DNA of 64,000 nt from Nematostella vectensis (lineage: Eukaryota > Cnidaria > Anthozoa > Actiniaria > Edwardsiidae): positions 1,409,001 to 1,473,000 of the forward strand of contig NC_064042.1 of assembly GCF_932526225.1 (NCBI RefSeq), written 5' to 3'. The number at the start of each line of letters is the position of its first letter. Positions within the stretch are counted from its first letter, which is position 1. The translations under genes and the position numbers were made by a program. Positions 39,512 through 51,500 of the stretch are shown in pieces. Under the pieces are notes generated by a model that saw nothing but the letters and a program-made list of their open reading frames with translations, was not told the origin of the DNA and did not search any database.

Positions 39512-42500
39512 ATGATGGCGTTGAACCGCATGTTTACGGCAATGTATAGTAGTTTTCGTCGAAGACCCTGTTTTTCGCTTGTACTTATTTTGCTGTGTCT
39601 TGGTTACTTATTTTACATGATCGCCTTCAGTAGTTTAGCCATGAAAAGGGCAGATCGCACAAGAAATGCTACTCTTAAAACTTTCCAGGCTGTACCTACA
39701 AGGAGAGGACTTGAGTTTTCTAACTCAAAGTTCATATTGAATGGCAAACCGTTTGTGATTCTGAGCGGCGCGTTGCATTACTTCCGAGTTATGCCGGAGT
39801 ACTGGGCAGATCGCCTGAAAAAGCTAAAGGCGATGGGCTTAAATACAGTAGAAACGTAAGTATAATAAATATTGCTTGAAGCTGTGAGTCTAGACTTTTT
39901 TCTTTGTCTTTAAAAATTCTTGAAACAACTGGTATAGTTATAATACAGGCTTAGCGGAAGGTCACTTCGAGAATACTTAGGCCTGCCTACGCTCAGTCAA
40001 GAAGTTCAGGCTTCTAGAACAACTCTGAAAACAGGTCTTTTTCAGAAGTAGATATAAGATATAAAAAGATATAGTGGGTATTTACATATATTTTCTAAAT
40101 TTTTCGGTCTTTAAAAAAATTGTCAATTTTGAAAATGACATGATGATTAATGAATATTGCCTAATTAGGATGAGTGGTTACTAGTGAATGGTAACTAAGT
40201 GGTACCTGAGAGGCAATTCAAGTACTTGTTAATCGTTAGTTTGTGTTACTTTTTAGCTATGTTGCATGGAACTTGCATGAACAAGTGAAGGAAAATTTCA
40301 AGTTCAAAGACGAAGTTGATATTGTGTAAGTTGAAGATTGACTCCTATTGGGGATATAGTTGTAGTATTTGTTGTTTGTTTTTCTATTACATTTGGAATA
40401 AATAAGATATTACTAAAACTAAGCTTAAGGGGATAGAAATTGATTATGAATTCTAGGATGTCACTGATAAGACTGTCAGCTATTTGGAAAGTACCCTTGA
40501 TGTACAGTAGCACACTTGTGGTTGCTATTTTGCATATTATATATTTCATCCTTACAGCTATAACAAATGCAAGTATGCCCTGTCTTTGTTGAAAGTATTC
40601 ATTTTTTATTTTAGTAAGTTTGTAAATTTGGCTCAGGAGCTGGGTCTTCATGTTATTATTCGACCTGGTCCATATATCTGCTCTGAATGGGATCTTGGCG
40701 GCCTTCCAAGGTACGGCCTTATTTATTATTTTTTCCACTGCCCCCTCTGGCATGATACTCCCCCCCCCCTTCTTCCCCCCTGTCACCTTACCCCAGACCT
40801 AATTCATCCCCCACCCCTCCCCCACTGTTCTTAACCCTTTCACTCCTGGGTACTTTTAACCAAAATTGTAAGAAAAACAGACTGAAAACAGAAACCTACC
40901 ACCCCTATTTCAAGTCAAACACTACCAGTTAAGCTAAGCTACCCCTGACCCAAGACGGTATGCCTTGAAGTCTCCAACAATGCACTGCGGTGCCTTTTCT
41001 TTCTAGCGATGGCACTGCTAAAGCCTGTTGCTTACAACAGTTTTGCATGTAATTTGCTTAAAAATTACACCTTTTTCACATCTTGAGAGTGCCTTAGGAT
41101 GTTGTGAAGTCTATTTGGACATAATTAATGCTGTGCTTATGGATGTTTGCACGCTGAGGTTGATTCAAAGGGATAATTCCTTGTCTGGCCTTCACCAAGT
41201 GAGAACGCAATTTTCTGGTGAATGGCCTCATAGTCTCCAATGTGGAACATCTTTGCTACCCAACCTTATTCAAAAATTGTTTTCAGGCTTATTCTGGGTT
41301 CCTTTGACCTGGAAATGTTTTGAGTTTGGCTTTGGGGCAAACAGACTTATAAAAAAAACTGTTATGATTATGGGGGAGGAGATTGCCCGCCTCTCTGTGA
41401 AGGTGTTTCTCAGACTCCCATAATGCAATGCAGGCATGCAATGTAGCCTAATCATATGGGAGACTTATTATTGTGTCTGATGGCTGTAAAATGGGACCTG
41501 AAAAAGCACAATAAATGTATCTATTTGTGACTTTATCTGTGTTTGCTTGTCTCTATTTGTAGTTCGGAATTTCTTGTCTTTTTTGGAATGAATTGTTTCT
41601 GAGTTTAAGCATTGTTTACGAATTGGTCAGAAATCAAGGTTAATATTTTGCAATGGAGTCAATTCTATTATATTGCACGTTTGAAGGTAGTCAATGCCTC
41701 GGATGAATCCATAAGTACCTGGGTCTGGTGATGTTTAGTTGGCATTTCTGACGTTTTGGAGTTGGGCCTAGATTTTACGGGCGTCTGAAGACGTTATTAA
41801 TGAAAGACTTAACCCATTGACTCCTGGCTATTTTTGAGCTGAATTTTCAAAAAAACAGACTGAAACAGATACCCCCCCTATTCTGAGTTTTATACAGCCT
41901 GTCAAAGTCAAAAACAAGCTGCACCTAGTCAGCGGTATCCTAGCTTTCCAACAGTGCTTTGCGGTCCCCACTTTTAATCCCTTGTCGTTGTGCTGAAGCG
42001 AGCACAACTTAATGGTTGCTTGTATTTTTTTTTTATCAAAAATACAGCTATGAGCATATTAGGAGAGTATCTCAGGACATCATGAAGTCTATTGGGGCAT
42101 AATTGAGTGCTTTGCTTATGGATATTTGCAAGCAAAGGTGGATTCATGGTGTTTTTTTTTGTTTGGCTTTGCCTGGATGAGAAAATAATTTTCTAATGAA
42201 TCACCACAGCTCTCCTAAATGCTGTCTTTTCTGAAACCAAATTGATTCCAAAATTGTTTACACTGCTATTCTAGGTCTGTATGACCTGGAATTGATTTGT
42301 TTGACTTCGGGGTGAAAAGACTTATAAAAAACCATCTGACTTTGGGGAGATGAGTGTCGACTGGCCCTCCCCTCGTGAATTTTTCCTTGGATCTCCCAGA
42401 ATGCTTTGCAATCTGTGATGGCATCCAAGTGGTTTTACAAGCCTTCAAGGAGTGGAAATTTTGTTTTGAGGCCATGGAAATGAACCTGGAGGATCAGAAT

Positions 42501-45500
42501 AAAGGTATCTATTTGTGTCTTGAGCTGTGTTTGCTGATCTCTCTCCCTTGTGTGGTATTTTGAGGGTTTTATTGAGAGGGGTGATTCTGCTTTTCTTTCC
42601 TTGTTCGATTAGAAGTTTGTCAAAGAACCTGTGCTATTATTTGGCTTAAAAGTAGTTGCCAACACCTTGGTTGGATGCATATCTTCAAGACCATTTATCC
42701 CTTAGACTGATGCCTGAGTATCTTCATCTTGTTGTGTTTATTTTGCATTTATGAATTTTTGGGGTTGTGGGTACTTCTCAAAGCCAGTACAGGCCGGTTG
42801 AGGGGTCAATGTGTTAATTGCCGCCCCAGTTCCCCATCCTCACATCTTGGGGACCCGCTCCTCCCCCCATCCTCCTATTTTTAACCCCATTTGTATTTGC
42901 TAACCATAAACCAAATGGCTTGGTATAGCAATATTGTTTGATGTGGTGGGGATTCATTTACCCATTTAGCAGAATATTTCAATCTCGTTCTGGAGGGCTT
43001 TCCATTTGAGTGGGGTGGTTTCCCCACCCCCCCCCCCCCCCCCACCCCCATCCCCACCTGTAGCTTCTGATCTTGTTTGTGTGTCACTTAAAAAGAACAG
43101 AGAAAAAAGAATTAAGTTATGACTGTATGGGCACTAGTAAATCGCTGCGCAATTAAGATTTTTTCTCGCTTTTTATAAGCGCCGCTTCTAGAAACTAGAA
43201 GTTGATGTTTATTATGAACAAAAAATCGACCTTCCTTTGCTACATGTTTATCAACATGCTCGACACAAACCAGGTTAAATATATTTGTTATTTTTTATTT
43301 TTACGATTGCCGACTGTGAGGGGATGTTTTCGCAAACTACTACATGTATCTAAAGTGAATATCAGTTTGTCTTTAGTTACATGTTACAAGTCCCTGTTTG
43401 TCAACCCTATCTCTTGGGTCTGTTCGCAAACACTGCGGTTGTTTGCAAATATTGTTCGCGAATTTTGTGAAAACTGTTTGCGAATTTTGTGAACTTTGTT
43501 CACGAATTTTGCGAACAATTTCGCAAACACATGTGCGTATGTTTGTGAGCGGTACTGTAAAGCAACGTGAAAAAGTTTGCAATAAGGGTGTGTCAGATAG
43601 TGTTAGTAGCTGTATTGTTGTAATCCATTTATTCCTGCTCCAGTTGGCTGCTGAATGATCCAAATATGAGGTTAAGGTCGACATATGGCCCCTTCATGGA
43701 AGCAGTGGAGAAATACTTTAGTAAGCTGTTTGCTTTGCTAACCCCACTACAGGTATGGTAAGGTGTAGAATGCTAGGTTAACTGCTGGGAAAACTGTTAA
43801 ATATATATTCTCTGCAAATGCCTGCAGATTTCTCTACAAATGTCAAACATTGTGTTCTTTTAAAGTGTTCAAGAGAAGATGAATTGGTAAAATAATCATG
43901 ACACCATTGGAGAACCAGAAGCATCACAAGACTTAAAATGGTCAATTGGGATGATGATTATGAATGATTATGATGATGATTTTAATATAATGATAATGGT
44001 AATAAAGTTAAATATGGCAATGATGATTATTTTTCGTGATGAAATGATAATCAAGTCAATGCTAATGATGATAATTATTGTTATGATAATGATAATAAGA
44101 AATAGAATGTGTCTGTTGTGTTAATGTCGTAAGAAAGGGATCAACTTTCCAAAAAACAAGAGCCAGGTCTAAAGATAAAAACCTTGAAATTGCTCAAATC
44201 TGTAACGTTTCCTCTTTGATGATGAAACTGATGCTAACCATCTTGCTGTTTCACAGTTCAGTGGAGGAGGACCAATCATTGCATGGCAGGTTGAAAATGA
44301 ATATGCGTCAGTCCAAGAAGAAGTCGATAACCATTACATGGAACTTCTCCACAAGGTGGGGGTAGAAGATTAGACACATCCCGTTACTATAGCTGACTGC
44401 ATATAGATAGCGATGTTAGTGGCTGTACTGTTTTGAGTTTGTGCAGAGGCATAACCTGGGCTGTTCTAGGTAAACCATTCTGTTAGTATTTATAGCAAAA
44501 AGGTTAGCCACAATCCATCAGATTTTGTTGCATACATAATGGCAGTGATGCAGGTAGTGGGCAATTACCCCAGGGCTGTTCTGATACCATTAATACATGG
44601 CAAAAAGAATAAGGCACACTTCAACAGACCTTCTTACATAAATAAGTTGCAGTGTTGTTAGTGGATGTGCTGTTAGTTTTGCAAGGGTGAACCAGCTGGG
44701 GGACAATTACCCATTTTAAAAGGGCTTCTGGAATTACGTGGGAAAAAACTCAAAATTACGTGGGATTCTTTGTATTTTGCAATACATTTTTCTTTAAATA
44801 ATCAAAATTTTGCGGGATTCTTTACTGAATTACACGCTACATTACACGGAATATCAACTGTTACGCCCAAACTACATTTTGTACCAAAGGAAAGCACGAA
44901 ATAACTTGAAACGGTTATTTTTTTGCATGAAAATATCTTAGGCAAGTTTTCATTGGCTCCTAGCCACCAGCCAATTAAAAACGGTATTTTATTATTAGTC
45001 CTAAGCCTTCGCGGTTTCGCAAAGAACGCCTAGTAATTTTATTTGTTTTCGAAATTCAGTTCAAAATATCGAGGATAAAACACATTTGCAAATTTCGCAG
45101 TTAACTTCTTCTATAGAGGATCATAGCATTTTGCAATGATGTTTCTCAGGAAAAAAAATATTGCAAAATATACAGAACACTTATATACCGAGGTTGGTTT
45201 TTGCAATTATGTTTTTGACATAACTGCAAAATGGGAGGTTTACCTATATACCGTGATTGGTTTTTGCAATTATGTTTTTGACATAACTGCAAAATGGAGA
45301 GTCTACCTATATACAGAGGTTGGGTTTTGCAATTATGTTTTTGACATAACTGCAAAATGGAAGGTTCACCTATATACCGAGGTTGGTTTTTGCAATTATG
45401 TTTTTGACATAACTGCAAAATGGAAGGTTCACCTATATACCGTGATTGGTTTTTGCAATTATGTTTTTGACATAACTGCAAAATGGAGAGTCTACCTATA

Positions 45501-48500
45501 TACAGAGGTTGGGTTTTGCAATTATGTTTTTGACATAACTGCAAAATGGAAGGTTCACCTATATACCGAGGTTGGTTTTTGCAATTATGTTTTTGACATA
45601 ACTGCAAAATGGAGAGTCTATCTATATACCGAGGTTGGGTTTTGCAATTATGTTTTTGACATAACTGCAAAAGGGAAGGTTTACCTATATACCGAAGTTG
45701 GGATTTGCAATTATGTTTTTGACATAACTGCGAAATGGAAGGTTTACCTATATACCTAGGTTGGTTTTTGCCATTATGTTTTTGACATAACTGCGAAATG
45801 GAAGGTTTACCCTTATACTGATGTTGGTTTTTGCAATTATGTTTTTGACATAACTGCAAAATGGAAGGTTTACCTATATACCGAGGTTGGGTTTTGCAAT
45901 TATGTTTTTGACATAAATGCAAAATGGAAGGTTTACCTGTATACTGAGGTTGGTTTTTGCAATTATGTTTTTGACATAACTGCAAAATGGAGAGAGTACC
46001 TATATACCGAGGTTGGGTTTTGCAATTTTGTTTTTGACATAACTGCGAAATGGCAGGTTTACCTATATACCGAGGTTGGTTTTTGCAATTATGTTTTTGA
46101 CATAACTGCAAAATGGAAGGTTTACCTATATACCTAGGTTGGTTTTTGCAATTATGTTTTTGACATAACTGCGAAATGGAGAGTCTACCTATATACTGAG
46201 GTTGGTTGTTGCAATTATGTTTTTGACATAAGTGCGAAATGTAGAGTTCAACCTATATGCGAAGGTTTGGTTTTGCAATTATGTTTTTGACAAGCGCGTA
46301 ATTCCAGAAGCCCTGTATTAACCAATTCCTCTTGTTATTTCCTTGTTGTGCTTGTCCTGATTGGTTGCTTACTCTTTATAAATATTAAAGCAAAGCATAT
46401 CATTGAAATTCTAGGATAAAGAGCTGTTTAAGACAAGACTATGTTGTGTTAATAAAGGTTATACTGCAGACGCTCATACTAAAAAAGCAGAGCAAAGCTA
46501 AAAGTAGATGTAAAATTCAATTGTTGGTCTGGTTTTAATTTGTCTTGAATAGCTGATGCTGAAAAATGGGGCTACAGAACTTCTATTCACATCTGATGAT
46601 GTTGGCTACACAAAAAGATATCCAATCAAACTTGATGGGGGTAAGTATATGTCATTTAGTAACATTACACCAAAGACTGGTATTTTCGTCTTGAATAAGT
46701 CTGCCCTGAAGAAGTCTTATTGAGGACGAAAATTTGGAGTCGAATACCAGTCTTTGGTGTATTGCATTTATTCTTCTGGTTCTATAGGCTTTTTGTACTC
46801 ATTTAGTAACATGATGTGCTCTTGTATTTGTACACACCCAATTTACACCCTAACAAACCAATTGGCGCTTGGCTTTAATACCTATCTGTTATTGTTAATC
46901 TTACTATCTTTTAACGCAATGATTAATCCTTGATATACTGTCTTTGAAATATGATTTTTAATTGTCAAGCTAATGATTGATCACTAACTCTTTGTTTCCT
47001 ATTAGTTTTGAAAACAATTAATTTCCAGCATAGTGCCAGGAACTCTCTTACTCAATTGCAGGAATTCCAGGTAATCATGGTTGTCAAACATCTTGAATAG
47101 AATAATCAACATCTCCAGGCTTTGTTATTATACTGAAATTATGATGATATGACAATTTAGTATCCGAAGAATCTTTGTGAAAGAGTAAGGTTGTTTATTT
47201 GCTGAGGTCTCACTGTGGGCTCAGGTTTGAACCCTTTTGTTTTGGCATAGGTCATTTGCTTTCTCAAAAAAATACCTGGTAGTGATTGTCATTCTTCTGT
47301 GTTGTTGTGTGGAAACTCACCTGAAAATCTTATATCTTCAATACCAGACTAACCCCTCAACCTCCACCCCTGACAATAATATTAACCTCTGCTAGCCCCC
47401 ACACCGAATGAGACACTTTGTTAAGAAACCAAGCTAGGAAATTTGTAGGCAGTCTTAAGAAGATTTTGGGGTCTTTAGGGGATGATATGGTGTGTATATA
47501 ATAATAGTATAACAGAAGGAACATACTTATTAAATAAGACCTACTTTATGCAATAGATAAAACCATCAGAAAACACAGGTCAAAGAAATGGAATGGAACA
47601 AAGCTGTCAATCAATAAAATACTGTGTTCAGATAATAATATTATGAAAGTGATTCAGTATTTTCTTGGGCTTATTTCTGGCTTGAGATAAATGGTTCTGT
47701 GTTTTGACCTGGTATGCCTGTTTCTTGCTTTGGGTAAGTGGTTCTGTGTTTTGATCTGGTATGCCTGTTTCCGGCTTGAGATATGTGGTTCTGTGTTTTG
47801 ATCTGGTATACCTGTTTCTGGCTTGAGATAAGTGGTTCTGTGTTTTGATCTTGTATGCTTATTAAATATACCTACTTTATGCAATAGATAAAACCATCAG
47901 AAAACACAGGTTAAACAAATGGAATGGAACAAAGCTGTCAATCAATAAAAGACTGTGTTCGGATATAATAATATTATGAAAGTGATTCAGTATTTTCTTG
48001 GGATTATTTCTGGCTTGAGATAAGCGGTTCTGTGTTTTGATCTGGTATGCCTGTTCCTGGCTTGAGATAAGTGGTTCTGCCTTTTTCTTCATTTTCAGCC
48101 TGACAAGCCAATCATGGTTACCGAGTACTGGTCGGGATGGTTTGATCACTGGGGAGAGAAGCACCATGTTCTTAACACTGAAAGGAAAATGATCAATGAA
48201 GTCAAGGACATCCTTGACATGGGGGCATCCATCAACTTTTACATGTTTCATGGTAGGTCATATTGGAGTAACCTGTGGAGAAATTTATAAGGAAAATTTG
48301 GTAGATGGTGAGGGGAGAGGGGGGGGGGGCAGAGTGGTTTATTTCAAGATTTGGAGGGTTTTTTACTTTTAAAGAGGCAGACTTACTTCAACTGATTTTG
48401 TAGAAGTTTCCATATGTCTGTTACTATTGCCTAATTCTAAAACAAGAGAGCAGTGCCTAAAATTGCCTTTTAATTAAAATATCTTTGGATATCCCAAATA

Positions 48501-51500
48501 ATGTGAAATGCTAATGGTTCTGGTGCTGTTGCTGGTGGTTAATATGTGGATTATGCCAGTAATAAGACTGTTGTTGATGGTTAATATGTGGATTATGCCA
48601 GTAATAAGACTGTTGTTTATGGTTAATATGTGGATTATGCCAGTAATAAGACTGTTGCACGATATACAGTAGCTCAGTAGTTTCACTTCTCATGCAAGTT
48701 GGTCAGAGTCCATTTACATACCAATAATATGTTTAATCATGTAAACTGTGCGGAAGCACAGTGCATCTTAGTAACTAGTTTGTTTTAAGATCCCACGTAA
48801 TTGGGAATCAGTGCCGTAGCAGGCCTCGAAATATTGGGGGCACATTACAGAAACATTGAGAAAATATTTTAGGCACAGCCACGCCCATACTAGTCATTTC
48901 CTTATAATGTTAGAAAAATATTGGGGGGGGGGCACGTGCCCCCAGTGCCCCGCACCCTGCTACGGCCCTGGGAATTCGGAGCGAATCAGCATATGGCTGC
49001 AATTCTGTAATTGGCCCTTGCTTTAACAAGCACTACATGCTCTGCGGCTTATCCTATACTTTGTTAACAGACTGGACACTGTATGTAAAATGTAAAATAC
49101 CATTTGTTTTTAGGAGGGACTAATTTTGGCTTTATGAATGGAGCAAACACTGCCGGTAACAGGATTGATGACGGCTACCAGCCAGATGTCACATCTTATG
49201 GTGAGCACCGACAGGAAAAAAAAAAAAGGAAGAATAAGGCTGGTGCAATTAGCGCTCTGCACTATATGCCAGTATTTGGTCAATAGTCTTGAGTTATCAC
49301 AAAAACGAGCTCTGATGACATTATTCCCTAACACCTTTTATGGCCGCTTTAAGCAAGCAATTCTCAACATGCTGACATATATGAAAGACTTAAAATTACT
49401 TTATAAATAAAATTAAACTATAAATAATCCTCTCCGTCATTTGGCAGCACAGCAAAGAAAGGCGCTATAGTTTTAAACTTGAAAAGTATCAAAATGTAAC
49501 CAAGGTCAATACTGACCAAGGCTGCAGGTCGATATTATTTACAAATGTAAACAGGGTTTGGGATCTTAGATTCGGCTTATTATAGCATTTGTCCTTTTTT
49601 TTAGATTATGACGCCCCATTATCTGAGGCAGGAGACATCACTCCAAAGTATAAAGCCTTGAGGAAACTTATCCAAGAACATGTTCCTGGGGAATTTTGTA
49701 AGTAGTTACTTATTTTACAGTGCGACCAGTAAAACCGTGAACTGTGGAAAAATGAGTGGCCACTTGGTTAAGCCTCAAGGGTCTGCTTGAAGAAGGGACC
49801 ACTGTAACAAAATTCTCCTGGCAGACCTTATTCATATTTGCCTCTTTTTTTTTCAGTGCCTGATCCATTACCTGATATCCCACCAAACTTACAAAAGGCG
49901 GCATATGGTAAGGGTTCAGAGTAAGCAATAAAAAGTTTTAACATTACAATAAAAAGTCAATAGACCTAGACTTTCCCAACAATTATTGGATAGTTTTTTT
50001 AAAATAGAATCGAGTCTCTTTCATTGTACGATGGATTGAATTTCTCAGTAATGCAAGTGGGTTTAATTCAGTTCTGGGACGAACATCTTAGTCGGAAGAC
50101 GTCAATGTCTAGTGTGATTAACATGCCATTTGCTTTACCATTTTGCAGACAACATTCACATGAAGGACTTTGTTCCTCTTCAGAAGATCTACAAATACAT
50201 AGTATGTTACAGAGTCTTAGAACTCCTCATCACATAATCCGTGTCGTTGTGTTCCTTATCTGCATTTTACCATCTGGCTTCACTTGATCTTCTTGATTTC
50301 TCTCCTTCCAGTCCAACCCCTCCTGTTCCACTCCATATTTTACTTCTCACTAAGACTCGCCCAGACCTTAAGGTATTCTTCTTCTTAGTCCTCTATCTTT
50401 TCCTTAATCATCATCCCCCTCTCCCCCTCTCCCCCTCTCCCCCTCTCCCCCTCTCCCCCTCTCCCCCTCTCCCCCTCTCCCCCTCTCCCCCTCTCCCCCT
50501 CTCCCCCTCTCCCCCTCTCCCCCTCTCCCCCTCTCCCCCTCTCCCCCTCTCCCCCTCTCCCCCTCTCCCCCTCTCCCCCTCTCCCCCTCTCCCCCTCTCC
50601 CCCTCTCCCCCTCTCCCCCTCTCCCCCTCTCCCCCTCTCCCCCTCTCCCCCTCTCCCCCTCTCCCCCTCTCCCCCTCTCCCCCTCTCCCCCTCTCCCCCT
50701 CTCCCCCTCTCCCCCTCTCCCCCTCTCCCCCTCTCCCCCTCTCCCCCTCTCCCCCTCTCCCCCTCTCCCCCTCTCCCCCTCTCCCCCTCTCCCCCTCTCC
50801 CCCTCTCCCCCTCTCCCCCTCTCCCCCTCTCCCCCTCTCCCCCTCTCCCCCTCTCCCCCTCTCCTCCTCTCCTCCTCTCCTCCTCTCCTCCTCCTCTTTC
50901 CCTCACTAGCCCAGTTGCGCCCCTTTCTTCCACCTTATCTTAGCCTCCACCTGAGCCTCCCTGCTTACCCCCCTCATCTTTTTTTACCCTATTTTTCCAC
51001 CCGAGCGCTGAATGAAAGTATCTTTCCACCAGCCATAGATTTCCATCTCAATATAGAAAATGTGTCTCTTGCTCTTCAGGATCAAGCCATTGATATTGCT
51101 GCAGTGACACCCATGGAGTTTTTACCAATTAATAACAATGGAGGGCAAGGCTATGGTTTTACCATCTACCAAACAACGTTGAAACACCACGCTAAGTCAC
51201 TCACCATCGAGAAAATCAGAGATAGAGCACATGTGAGTTTCTTATACAAAAGTAACGCAGACGTAGTGGATGAAATTGTATTTACTGTAAATGTTGAGAG
51301 CTGCAAAAATCCAGATAAAATGTAAATAAAAGCAACTTCTGTAGCCCTCACTTTGATTGACACGGTATTTTCTTCCCACGATACGTTTCTTTCCTTCGTT
51401 ATAGCGACTTATCCTAAGTGCCTCGTTTTATTTGATATCATTTGTGTTCTTATTTTATCCCCAAGGTAATTTTGAACTCCAAACTAATCTCAACCCTGTG

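Noticed and set aside
45136-46111. 207-residue (plus) and 321-residue (minus) repeat proteins
   Set aside because: Unit length near 63 bp keeps the frame open on both strands; composition follows the satellite and the region is inside a beta-galactosidase intron and an inverted-repeat element.
50241-50933. 222- and 182-residue open frames of Leu/Ser/Pro or Gly/Glu/Arg repeats
   Set aside because: Both are readings of the CCCTCT hexamer array in an intron.
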